Shown here piece after piece: positions 9,130-19,631 of a stretch of DNA of 24,114 nt. A program made the translations under genes and the position numbers. The stretch is taken from assembly GCF_025602895.1 (NCBI RefSeq), contig NW_026516547.1, positions 1-24,114 on the forward strand. Reading direction: 5' to 3'. The first letter of the stretch is position 1. Every line of letters begins with the position of its first letter. The notes below the pieces were generated by a model. The model saw nothing but the letters and a program-made list of their open reading frames with translations. It searched no databases and had not been told where the DNA came from. The DNA is from Polychytrium aggregatum (lineage: Eukaryota; Chytridiomycota; Chytridiomycetes; Polychytriales).

Positions 9130-12100
9130 ATGACCCAAGTGGCATCTGCATTCATCAACGAGTTGCTTGGCGTCAGCAATCCGGAGCAGGTGAATGGCGG
9201 CATCAGCCGTTGCCACTTTTGCTGTCGCTGCTACCCCTCCTCGAACCTCGGGCACATCCGCATCGAACCCCAAGATGTTTAAACCACACGGCGGAGCCAT
9301 TGTCCGACAGCACCGCCCTATCCATTACCAGACGGCATCGTCCTAACCATCTCGCCAATCGCATATCGCATCAACCATCTGTCCTTCTCGTGTCGCCATC
9401 ATGGCATCGGCTCGGGATGGAATGTCACCACAGGTTGATCTTGCTCCGGCCGGGGCCGAAGTCGCCGACTCGACTGAGGACCTGAACAATTTTTCGTACG
9501 AAGAGGTCGACGGTATGCCGACCCTTGATGGCATTCCATCCTTGATGGCATGCCTGCCCCTTGATGGCACAATCTCTTGGCCTTGATGCAGCTCCTGGAC
9601 TGCTCTGACCCTGCAGTGCTTATGGACATACGGCAGCGCTATCGTCTTGATGCCCTTACCTCGTTTGCACCAACTGATAATCGCCCGCATCTCGAATCGT
9701 GTGGGTGGGTCTGGGCCGGACTCCAGACAGAATCAGCGAGTTCCAGGGCGACGACTTGGTTCGAGAGGCACTAGAGAAGGTAAGAGCGAGTTGGCTTGGG
9801 CCAGGGCCTTGACTCTCTGTCGGCCGAGGCAATCTGTCTCATGCCCTACCCTCATACTGTCCTCATACTGTCCTTGCTTTACCCAGGGGCTCGATTTGCG
9901 TGAATATTCGAAAAAGACGCAAGAGGAGCTGAAGGCGTTGGAGCAAGAGCACATTCTCGACTGTATGTGTCGCTGTGGCCCTTGGTTGCCGTCAGCCGGA
10001 GAAGCACCGCTGGAGCAGTTGGGTCCGACCACGCCGAGCTAGACTTGGCCCGACCCGACCAATCTAATCGATACTGCCATCAGATGCCAAGCAAGCCCAG
10101 GCTCTGGTTGATTTGTACAACGAAATCGAGGTGCGTCTTCGAATTCTCCATCCACCATCCAGCCGATATCCAGCCGAATGATGATAACGAGCAAGTTGTG
10201 CGGCTCCTGGCATGCCTACCCGTCCTAACAACGGTGTGTCCGATATGATCCGCTGGATTGCTGCGACCACAGTCGTGCGACGACATCCTCGGCAACATGC
10301 AAAGTCTACTGACGGGGTTCCAAGAGAACCTCGGCCAGATTAGCGGCGAGATTGCAACCCTCCAGGACAAATCAAAGGAGATGACGATCAAGCTCAAGAA
10401 CAGGACGGTAGGGTGCTGTGCGGCGCTTTTCAGTGTGCCTGGCATGTCCTCGAGCTGCTGCATCAAGCCTGAGATGAACGGATGAACGGCACACAGGCGG
10501 CCATGGCCGGCATCAATCTGGCGGTCACACCGGACTGATGCAGCTGCCATGGGTTTCTGTTATCCACTCTCCAACATCAACCAGTTGGCCCAGTCGTCAC
10601 TCGGATCCTCGCTAGATGGAATAGTCATTGGCTCAGACTTGATTATGTATGTCGTGAGTCGACCAAGCGCATCCCCGATCCTCGGTTGCGCATCCTGCGG
10701 ATACTGCAGCATGCTGATGTGTGGCGGCCCTCCTGGTTGCGTTCTTGACGGATCCAGCAAAATCTGCGAAGGCGAAGTCAATGAGTTTTTCGTCCAGCAC
10801 CTGTCGGATCTCAACGACAAGATGACATACATGAAAGCCCAGCAACACAACAAAGTCCCTATCAAAGCCTTCAAGGAACTGTTTCCAGAAGTCGAGAGGC
10901 TGAGACTGAGGGCAAGTGCACATCCGGAGCATCGGCTGAGCGGACAACCGAGACGCTGGTGCCACTCGCTGCCTCGGCCAAGCTCAGTATCAGCCAGGCG
11001 CAGTTTAACTTCCTGCGATCCTCACATTGGCTCGTCTCGTCTCGTTTTGTCTTGTTTCATTGTATCACACATCGATATCACCATTACTTGGCGCGGCAGG
11101 CTGCGGAAAAGTCTCGGGACTATCTGCTGAAAAAGATCGAGTCTCTCAAGTCGCCCAACACCAACATCGTCATCATCCAGCAAAACATGCTGCTCAAGTT
11201 CAAGGAGCTGTATTGGTTTCTGTTCGAACGTCACGGCGAAGCGGCTGCTGAAATACGTGCCAACTACATCATCACAGTGGGCAACTACTTTTTGGCGTCC
11301 TTCGACAAGTACATCAAGTCCATGCAGAAGCTTCAGGTGAGGACCCAAGAGTCCGGTTGTGGGCCACGCCCGACCGTCGTTGGCATTCAGCGGCCGGGGC
11401 ATGTGCAAGTCGGGACCCGGCTCGCCCTCAGTCCGACTTGCGGCAGAGCAATCCATGCGCGCGACCATGCTGGGTTTATCCTCTTGGACGGGACTGACAG
11501 GATTCCCTTGTGGCTCATTGTCGAAACCTTCAGACCATCATAGCCGATCGACTTGACCTCATAGGCTGCGAGGAAAGCGCCAAGCGAGGTAAAATATCGG
11601 TCGTGCGATCTCGATCGCTTGGAGATTGCATTCTCTGTAGCAACGGTGCTGGGCTTCGCCACGGATCTGAAGCAATGCAGGCTGATTATACAGCTCCCTC
11701 CATACACTGGATCCCATCGCCAAGGTCTCTTTAGCGGGAAACTGGCACTGAAGGACAAAACAAACGTCTTTACATTGGGAGACCGCATCAACGCCCTGGT
11801 GAATCCGGACTCGGGCATCATTCTGGCGCATGTAGCTGAGGAGCAGAGCCTGGTAAGCATTGGCAGCGTGTTCCGATCAATGTGCAGCTGTGGAATAGTT
11901 CGCTGCCAATCTCTGCCAAGGTCAGCTGATTGACATTGGACGACGGCTCGGTCGCCGTCTGGGTGTGTTGGTCCAGAAATTCCCGTTTGAAGCAGTCTTC
12001 AAGAGCGTCAGCAGGTTGCTGATGGACAATTCGTCATCCGAGTACATCTTCACCATCGACTTTTTCAACACTCCTCGCAAGTCCAAGCCGGCCGGGATGA

Positions 12101-13876
12101 CGCTCGAGCCCATGGGCCTGGCATTCACCGAGGTCTTTGAGCCGACACTGAAACTCGTGCAGGTGAGTTGGCGACGTGACTAGCGGCCGCTTTGCCCGCC
12201 TCTTCTGCCCCACCCACGATCTGGTGGCCAGTGATCCCATGTCGCGACGCACATTGCGGCTGCACACTCGACTGCTGCCGACGATGAACTTTGGTGTTGT
12301 CCACAGGGATACATCAAACAAGTGACCGAGAGCAGCTTCGACGCCGTCGGGGTTCTGCTCTGCATCCGCCTCAACAACCAAAACATGCGCATCATGCAAA
12401 AGCGGCGGATTCCGTGTCTCGAAAACTTCATGATGGCCATCAACATGCTGCTGTGGCCGCGCTTTCAGTTGATTTTGGACATGCACATCGACAGTCTGCG
12501 AAAGGCAGTGCCATCTCGACTCATGGCTGTCAAGGACGTGACGCCGCACTATGTGAGTGGTTTTGCGGATTTGCAGCACCACCAGGCTCGCGGTGGAGCA
12601 TGGAGCGTGGCGACAGGGACGTATCCAAATCACTCAGACGTCTTCCTTCGCAAGATCACACGGCGCTATGCCGAGTTTTCGGCCTCGATTCTGACACTCA
12701 ACCAAGGATATCAAGATGCGCTTCTGGTTCACAGGCAAGTGCATGGTCAATCGCATGGATAAGCCCATCTGCACTATTCGCTGAGGCGTTGTCTCGCCAG
12801 TGGCCTGGGTGAGAATCCAGCCGACCATACAGCCCGTGTATTGACAGTGGTTTGGGCTGGGCTATCAGCCTCCAGAGACTCCGATCCGAAGTCGAGTCCC
12901 TGCTTCTGAGGATGTCTGTCGAATTCTCCGACACGAAGAGCAGGGTGATTTTCTTGATCAACAACTTTGATCTCGTTGTGACGATTCTCAGCGTACGTAC
13001 ACAGGCCCGCTATGCTTGCTCATGGGTATTGGCCTGCGTTGTTTCTGCTTGTGCTGCTCGCCTGGCATCTGGACTGACCTGACGACCTTTGACCGCCCCT
13101 CCAGGAATACACGGCGTCGTCGTTCGAAGAGGAGAAGGCCTACTTTGCAGGCATTCTCGAGAACAGAACAGATGAGTTCGTCGAGGAGGAGCTGCGTCCC
13201 TATTTCGGAACGTTGATGGGTCTTGTTGCCGAAGGCGAGCAACATCCTGACCTGCTCAAGATGGACGGTGGTAGGCATGCAGTACGGTTTGGATGCACCT
13301 GGCTGTTTCGGATTGCAGGATCGCTGCTGGCTCTGCGTGTCATTGACGCAATCCTGTCTATCCGCGGCAATGCGCCCGCGGCCCTCAGACAAGTTTGAAC
13401 GCATCGCCGACAACTTCAACAACTCGTGGAAGCAAGCCATCGGAACAATCAACAACTCCATCATCCAGTCCTTCACGAACTTCCAGAACGGCGCCCGCAT
13501 TCTGCAAAGTGCCCTGACTCGACTGCTTCTGTACTACAAGCGGTTCCTGGTTCTGTGGGAGAAGCGATTCGGCAGCCGCAAGCAGCGTGTACAGCCCGTG
13601 GGTCTGCAGAGCGTCATGGTGGAAATCAAAAAGTTTAGGTGAGTGCATGGGCGACATCAAAGACCTGCGGGGGGGGGCGACGACGATGATCTGCGGGTGC
13701 GACGGCGAGGATCTGCGGGAGCGTCGTGGGAAGCGTCGCGAAGCTGCCAAGACCAACCCGTGTTCATTGCTTGCGTGGTCTCGTTGGCGTGTGGTGATTC
13801 CGATGTGTCATCGCCGCCAGCTCGCTAACTCCATCCACCCCCCCCCACACCAACAACCAGATCCAATTTCCAGTAA
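9130..13876 (+). CDS. VPS52: VPS52, GARP complex subunit for endosome-to-Golgi retrograde transport (18 exons)
   Basis: Vps52 is the core of the GARP tether (Vps51-54), which captures endosome-derived vesicles at the trans-Golgi. Exons: 9130-9189, 9434-9512, 9727-9779, 9887-9962, 10084-10130, 10273-10407, 10585-10646, 10758-10911, 11100-11336, 11534-11588, 11725-11852, 11977-12162, 12307-12552, 12655-12738, 12876-12992, 13105-13270, 13389-13638, 13861-13876. All phases agree and give 716 aa (human 723). Alignable blocks include DDLVREALEKGLDLREYSK, SCDDILGNMQSLL, a coiled coil (about 50-150), ICEGEVNEFF, NVFTLGDR, KFPFEAVF, LLWPRFQLILDM, HYITRRYAEFSA, VIFLINNFD, SFTNFQNG and the end VEIKKFRSNFQ. 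Intron 8 (10912-11099) has a GC donor. Intron 14 is ambiguous: GT at 12739 or GC at 12735. A start at 9401, in frame with exon 2, is an alternative. Confidence 0.95.
9523..9591. repeat. Imperfect CCTTGATGGCAT repeat in VPS52 intron 2
   Basis: The core CCTTGATGGCA occurs three times, and a shortened CCTTGATGCA once, between 9523 and 9591, with spacers of 5-12 bases. The copies lie just after the intron 2 donor (9513) and keep the exon 2 frame open for a while. I read them as intronic sequence, not as protein. Confidence 0.7.
13662..13727. repeat. Three GC-rich ~22-bp repeats with a G9 tract in VPS52 intron 17
   Basis: Three imperfect units built around GATCTGCGGG(n)GCGACG follow the donor of intron 17 (13639-13860). 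The first unit contains nine consecutive G (13669-13677), and a CGTCG-rich tail follows. The tract could slow polymerase or fold in RNA, but it has no known role. Confidence 0.65.
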
Positions 13877-14535
13877 AAGCTGCTGGCCTGGCCGATGCGA
13901 TGCCCGCCTCGGTCCGGATCATAGATAGAATGGGACCAGAGACACCGCACAAGTTGCAATATCACATTGTGCTCCGGAAGTGCCTGATGCTCGCCTTGAT
14001 CTCAGCGGACTAGCAGCGGATGGGGTGGAGACAGAGCCGCTGGATGTGATCGTCCCAGCGCCTCGCCTCGGATGTATCGGATATGTGCCGGGCCGTCGGG
14101 CTCGAGCTCGGATGGGCGGAGAGAAGCACCCTGGAGCAACCGCGCCACGCTCCACACCTCCGAGATGGCGCCAAAACAAACGAGGGTGGATGTCAGGTGA
14201 CCGCATCCACCCATGTCCGGCCGCGGTGATTGGCTGCCGCCGCTGGCTCGAGCCGGCTTGGCAGCTGAAGCCCCAACAAGGCGCGACCAGTATTTGAGGC
14301 AGGGGGAAGCCGAGGGGCACTTTCACCTCCCACGCCCTCCCCCGTCTTCTCACGCCCCGCCGTCCTCGGTGCAAGAGAAACCGCGATCCGCCCCGAGCTC
14401 GATCTCAAGTGATATCCGAACAGTCTCGCTCTGCTTGCATCTCGCACGTCCCTTGATTTGATATCCGAGTCCGCTCGTCCCGCCGTCCAATTCAAAGCCA
14501 GCAAGCCAGCAAGCCAAGCACGTAACTGATCTACC
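13877..14535. other. Intergenic region between VPS52 and cofilin
   Basis: No coding region is recognisable. The last 150 bp before the cofilin ATG are rich in CCTCC/CTC tracts and in short AAGCCAGC repeats (about 14493-14518), typical of a 5' leader. The region carries the VPS52 3' end and the cofilin promoter; no TATA box was evident. Confidence 0.45.
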
Positions 14536-15971
14536 ATGGTAAGCCATGCGCTCGCGCACTTGGTACCTCTATGAGCGACCGCGTGGTGGAGGTGATCGGC
14601 CAATACCAAGAAGAGCCTCGCCCCCGCGTTCGTGGGTCGCTGATCTGGGAGCAGAAAGCGTCGCGTTTCGAGCGATTGATCGGTTCAGAGTTCACACCGC
14701 TGGTGATGCCCGCCGCGTGAGCGATCAGCATGCGCGACATCGATGTGTATGATCTCCATGCGTTGGTTGATCGACCTGAATTCATGGCGGAGCAGTGGCA
14801 GGAGCCCGTCTGATCTTTGTGGGGCCGTGCGGTATTGGCATGGGGATTTGCATTGCGCACGTACAGCATCGTCGGGGCGATGAGCGCCGCGGTACGGGAT
14901 TCACTCTTGTTTCTCGTGCAGCCCGCGATTGTGTCTTGCCCGTTCAATATCGCATCTCGAGGCCCCGCCAGGATCAGCGAACGCATGGGCCGGTTCATAC
15001 CCAAGCCCAATAGCTCCATCGTCCTGGTGGCCGGCTCTCCTTTGCTTGTCTCTCTTGCTGCGACCCCATTGCGGCTCCTCCCATTGCACCACCACGAGGC
15101 CGTCGCTATTTTGATTGCGTTACTTCGCGTATTGCTGTGTCTGGATTGCTTCTCTTCCACATTGGCGCGGCGACAGGCTCGATTGCTGCAGTGTGTATCT
15201 GGATCGATTCAGACACTCTCCTCCATACATCTAACCCTTCTCGGACTTGATTGCTCCTCCCGCAGGCTAGTGGAGTTGGAGTTCAAGACGCCGCCATCGA
15301 GGCCTATCAGGATCTCAAGATCCGCAAAAAGTACCGCTATGTGGTGTACCGATTAACCGACAACGCGACCGAGATCACCGTCGAGCGAAAGGTTGAGCAG
15401 GCCAACTACGAGGACTTTGTCAACTCGCTGCCCCCGAACGAGTGCCGATACGTGGTTTACGATTTCCAGTACGAGACCTCTGGCGAAGGCACTCGCAACA
15501 AGATCCTGTTTTACGTCTGGTAGGTTTGCTATTGATATAAATATGGGGCCGTCCTCGACTGAATTGGAAGCACACGGAGGCCGCCAGTGTTCGATTCCTG
15601 GGAACATGGCCCTGACCACCAGGCCCAATTCACGGTCACTGACTGGCCCTGCTGCGGTGAATCTACAGGTCTCCCGACTCGGCCAAGATCAAGCCCAAGA
15701 TGCTGTATGCATCCAGCAAGGATGCCCTTCGCAAGAAGCTCGACGGCATCTACACCGAGATCCAGTGCACAGATCTCTCCGAGGTCAGCTACGAGGCCGT
15801 TTTCGACAAGGTATGTGCGCTCTCGACTGCAACAGGCAGTATCGGAACGGCTCCGTGAGGCAGCCTGCCCTGCATCCAGCATGTATCTTGGCTGTGGTCG
15901 AGGCTCCATTCCTAACGCCCCCTCCGCCCCACCAACTCTGATATGTGCAGGTCACTCGTATGACAAGTTAA
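14536..15971 (+). CDS. COF1: Cofilin / actin-depolymerising factor (4 exons, first coding exon is ATG only)
   Basis: Cofilin binds ADP-actin and severs and depolymerises filaments in the cytoplasm. Exons 14536-14538, 15266-15519, 15669-15810 and 15951-15971 join to 139 aa, close to the usual about 140. The whole protein is one ADF-H domain: MASGVGV at the N-terminus with the conserved Ser3, the [13 protein letters not shown] strand, [29 protein letters not shown], and the actin-binding long helix region [17 protein letters not shown]. The first exon carries only the start codon, followed directly by GTAAGC. It is joined across a 727-base intron to GCTAGTGGAG, which restores the canonical Met-Ala-Ser N-terminus. 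Other donors are GTAGGT and GTATGT. Fungal cofilin genes often have an intron very near the start codon, which supports this model. Confidence 0.95.
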
Positions 15972-16603
15972 GTGACCCGCTGGCTTTCAAGGCCGACACC
16001 GATCCTCGTTGACGAAACCCCTCGCCAACGGGCCGGCCGGCGGTCATAATACGCCACCTCACCTCCAATGTATGCCGTGCGCGAATCTTGTGTCGAGTAC
16101 GGACAGCGTCAGTTGCCTTTCCGATTTGAATACGTGTGCATCCGCCCTTTACACTCCGCTCCCATCCGCTCGTAAAATGCATGGATGGCCAGGACTTTTT
16201 CTTGTGAGGTAGTGATGCTTGTTGCAAGTGAAATACAATGTGATACAACTCTTCCAGACGATAGTTCCCAGGCGGTGTGAGAGAGATTCCGGCACGGCTC
16301 TGTCGTGAGTGCTCTGGATACTCAATGGGAATGGATAAGGCCCCTGTATTCAGCAGCCAGAACAGAGCAGCTGGTGAAGAAATGCAGGATCTGAAATCCC
16401 AGGGTAGCATTTTTGGCTGGGGTGGAAGGGAGTTGGTGCGTGGATGAAGCGCCGTATCAGGGCCTGGTGCGGCACCAGCCGTTGGCGAACCACTCTCGGG
16501 GCGAAGGTGGCATGCGATGCGCCCAGATATAGCCCTGGGGACTAAGTCGAAGCGAGGCTGTGCTTTGGTTGGGACTACGTAGCGAGCGAACCCGCAGATC
16601 GCT
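15972..16603. other. Convergent intergenic region between cofilin and the cap methyltransferase
   Basis: This holds the 3' ends of two convergent genes. A 223-codon frame on the - strand (15952-16623) crosses it but has no recognisable domain, is biased in composition and overlaps the 3' end of the methyltransferase in another frame, so I do not call it a gene. No repeats were seen. Confidence 0.45.
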
Positions 16604-17986
16604 TCACGAAGGGCAAAACGCAAGGTAGAAGGATCTGCTCGGTCCCATCACAGCAGATGCATTTGCGAAATTGTCAGCGAGACCATGCCATGCATCTGCA
16701 GAACGACGACGAAGCGTCCCGGAGCACCTGGATCGAGCTCGGTTGTACATCTGGTCTCACCATGAGACTGCTGTTAACAAGAGTGCGTACCTGCAACCCT
16801 CCACTCATCCTCGGCCCCATGGTGCCCTCGGATATTGACGACCTTCATCCTGTCCAAGAGGTGTCGGGGTTCGGACTCTTGTGCTTTTCTTCATAAAAGT
16901 TGAGGAATTCTTTGTTGTAAACGAGCTCAAGGGCCGTACTCTCTCGCAATCAGCTCGAGAACGTTCATGGGAATAGGTATTCAGGACAGCTGTCGATGGC
17001 ATCCTCCAAATGGAACGTGTACTTGGCCCCAAAGGTGGGAATGCTCTTTTCGCTTTCGTATCGCTGGGCAAACTTGACCGAATAGATGCTGTGCCGAAGG
17101 CGCCGTCAGGCGTTTTCGAACAGTTTCTTCCTGGCCGATCGAACCAAGGTCAGGATCCGAGCCGCAGCCAGCGACGACAGACGACAATGCACCAAGCAAG
17201 CCCCGGCTCGCATGAGCGGCTGTAATTGCCAGCCTCCAACTGCCCTGCTTACACCAGCCGGTATGCATTCGGGATCGTGCCGATAAAATGGCCGCCTTCT
17301 CTCAGGCGAGACGAGACATTGCGCATCGCCTGGCGTGCCTGCTTCTCGGTTTCGAACGAGTAGTGCAGCGAGAACTGGCAGCTGACGAGATCGAAAGGAC
17401 CCAGGTCGCTGTCCTTGGCAAACAACTCGTCCTGGCGAGAGACGAATGGGATGGCCACAGTTAGTCCTGTCCGTGGTTTCGAGAGCCCAGCGACAGCGAC
17501 AGCGAAACAGTCTCGGCTCGCATCATGCACGTCGCTAACCTTGAACGCATCCTTGACGATAAACCGATAGCGGAACTGAGGCGGGCTTTCCGCGCAGCGC
17601 TGGGGCATGCTGGATCGAGACATCTGCGATATCTACACAACCAACAGAAGGCACGATATGTCACCGGTGTCGCTCGCAGGACGGGCAACAGCCACACGCC
17701 TTCCCGACAGCGAGGAGCCCGATCGCCGACGTTCTTTACCTACGCCGACCAGGGAGGCAATTCGGCTTTTATCCCATTTCTGCAGATCGCCGCCTTTGCC
17801 GCAGCAAAAATCCAGCACATTGTCGCCGGGCTTGCAGTAGGTGCGGATCAAGCAAGACTTGACCCAGTTGTTGAAGTTTTTGAGGTGGAAGATGGGCGAC
17901 CGCTGCCGCTGAAAGCGGTTGACCTGTGGCCGGGCGTTGTAGTGGCCCGCCACAACTCTGGCGTTGCCATCGCCCGGAAATGACAT
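16604..17986 (-). CDS. ABD1: mRNA cap guanine-N7 methyltransferase (ABD1/RNMT), reading frame broken at several points
   Basis: The enzyme transfers methyl from SAM to N7 of the cap guanosine in the nucleus. Exons in gene order: 17986-17740, 17632-17540, 17431-17253, 17130-16791, 16634-16604; the last two are tentative. Motifs: [38 protein letters not shown] (SAM motif I), [91 protein letters not shown]. The frame is lost near 17602-17605, 17108-17091 (including an in-frame TGA), 16971-16969, 16933-16931 and 16869-16866, mostly in short C runs, and once more at the last junction. Sequence on both sides of each break stays conserved, so I favour sequencing error or a very young pseudogene. The start at 17986 gives a short N-terminus; a longer one is possible. 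Confidence 0.85.
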
Positions 17987-18497
17987 TTTCGGAAGCTTAT
18001 GGACGGGGCTGGTTCGGCCCAGAAACGAAGAGGCTGAGCGCTGGGTTGATGCCACCAGAACACAGATTTGCTCGACTCGTTCACACTATGCTTCCCTGAA
18101 CAGCTCGCTCGCCCGTGCTCGCGCTGTCACGCCCTGGTGTGCTGGATCGGCACCCTGATCGCTCTGTGTCGGCCTAATGCCGATATCTCTCAGCCAGAAA
18201 CAGGATGTCGCTGGTGAGGAAGGGCAGATGGGAAGAGAGAGCGCAAACGCATTTGGGCGTGGCGAGACCGAGCCGCGAGACGGCGAGGAGCGGGCGAGGA
18301 GCGGGCGAGGCGTGCCAGCCACAGCGCGGCCGCCTGTATCCGCCCTGGATTGTCTGTCCATCCCATCCCATCCATCCGACCGATCCCACCCATTCGGCTT
18401 GTCTCGCTTCATCGTCGCATCCATCGCATCCATCGCATCACACCACATTTCATTACGTCGCATCGCATCGCATCTCGCCAGACCCGCTACCCCAGCC
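17987..18497. promoter_or_regulatory. Divergent promoter region between ABD1 and the C2-domain gene
   Basis: These 511 bp separate two divergent start codons, so both promoters and leaders should lie here. The half near the C2 gene is full of CATCC/CGCATC simple sequence. I see no convincing TATA box. A GAGCGGGCGAG motif is repeated twice in tandem near 18288-18309. Confidence 0.5.
18416..18474. repeat. CGCATCCAT and CGCAT tandem repeats in the leader of the C2 gene
   Basis: Two full copies and one partial copy of CGCATCCAT (18416-18439) are followed, after a short spacer, by three copies of CGCAT (18459-18474), ending 23 bp before the ATG at 18498. A related CATCCCATCC stretch lies at about 18358-18375. 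This is probably simple-sequence drift in the 5' leader. Confidence 0.7.
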
Positions 18498-19631
18498 ATG
18501 CCCACCGGAATCCTCAAGGTCACCGTCGGCAAGTACATTGCCTGCGGCACTCGCACGATCCGGCTGGATGCCATCGACAAGCATCCAAACAGCCGGTTCC
18601 ATCGGCCACAGCAGAGGCAGCAGCAACCAGGCCAGCCCGGGAGGAAATGTCGAGTGCATCTTGTCCGCAGCGCATGCAGCTGACTCGCTTGGTGCCGTCT
18701 GCGTCGTGCTTTGATGGCTGCTTCTGCTGCTTCCTCCTTGATTGCCACTCCAGTCGAAGCCAAGAAGCTCAAGGGCGAGGACTTTCTCGGCAAGAACGAC
18801 AACTTTGTCGTCCTGGTGGGTGGCATCTGCCTGTCCTCCCGGGCGCACTCTGGCCGGCTCTAGTTGTACTATTGGGCATCCCGAGGACGAGCTGCGACGA
18901 CGGGGAAGGGAGTCGCCGAGGCTGGCCCGGCCGTCATTGCGTGCTTGTGCGGATATCACCCCGTTTTATGACACCGTCTCCTCGCATCCATGCTGCTGCT
19001 TGCAGTACGTCAACCCAGCACAAAAGTTCCAGACCTCGGTCAAGTACAACACCGGCGCCCAGGCCACCTGGAACGAGCACTTCAACATGTAGGTTTCGGC
19101 CGCAGCGCTGCAGTCCACTCCAACCTGTGCCGGATTGGATTGCTGCTGTCGCCCAAGCCGCATTCATGCGGAAGCGAGCGTCGTTCCGGCACCCTTCCTC
19201 ACCAGCCGCGTTTTCGGCGACTGCAATCCCCATCGCCGCTGCTGTTGGCACACTAGCCCCGTGAATGGCGAGGAGGAGCTCCACATCTATGTCATGGACA
19301 AGGACACCTTCAAGGATGATGAGGTTGGCAAAGCCAAGTACAACCTGAAGGAGATCGCCTCGACCACCCAAGGCAGTAAGTATCCATGACTGGTGCATCC
19401 ACCGACTTGCGATGACAGGGCTCTGCGCGCTGATGCGACATTTGAAGCCGTGCATCAATAGCGCCGTCGAGTTGTCCTCGTCGTGCTGACCTCGTCGTGC
19501 TGACTGTCTGACTCCCGTGTGCTTGTCAATCCGCTGCCGCCGTTGAAGTTGATCTCTGGATCAAGCTCCCCGCCTTCTTGTTCATGTCCGATGGCGAGGT
19601 CCGCCTCCGACTTCAGTTCCTCAAGCAGTGA
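18498..19631 (+). CDS. Small single-C2-domain protein (5 exons)
   Basis: Exons 18498-18528, 18754-18815, 19006-19088, 19257-19375 and 19549-19631 join in phase to 125 aa, the length of one C2 domain with almost nothing else. C2 domains bind phospholipid, often in a calcium-dependent way. Evidence is the opening GILKVTVVEAKKLKGEDF, then LGKNDNFV, QATWNEHFNIPV, ELHIYVMDKDTFKDDEVG, and the end LRLQFLKQ. The aspartates expected for calcium loops are present (Asp20, Asp26, Asp73, Asp75, Asp79/80). Asn27 stands where many C2 domains have Pro. Intron 1 has a GC donor (G|GCAAGT at 18529), required to give TVVEA. The acceptor of intron 4 (AG at 19547-19548) lacks a clear pyrimidine tract and is the weakest junction. 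The specific role is unknown; small stand-alone C2 proteins are known in fungi and plants. Confidence 0.88.

Noticed and set aside
10492..10540. VPS52 exon beginning GCGGCCATGG after CACACAG
   Set aside because: It meets a stop after 13 codons; the acceptor at 10584 gives the exact family spacing from KLKNRT to LGSSLDGIVI.
15587..15606. tRNA T-loop-like GTTCGATTCC
   Set aside because: The flanking bases do not form a T stem, and no D-arm or anticodon arm fits; it lies inside a cofilin intron.
15952..16623. 223-codon open frame on the - strand between cofilin and ABD1
   Set aside because: No domain, biased composition, and it overlaps the cofilin 3' end and the last methyltransferase exon in another frame.
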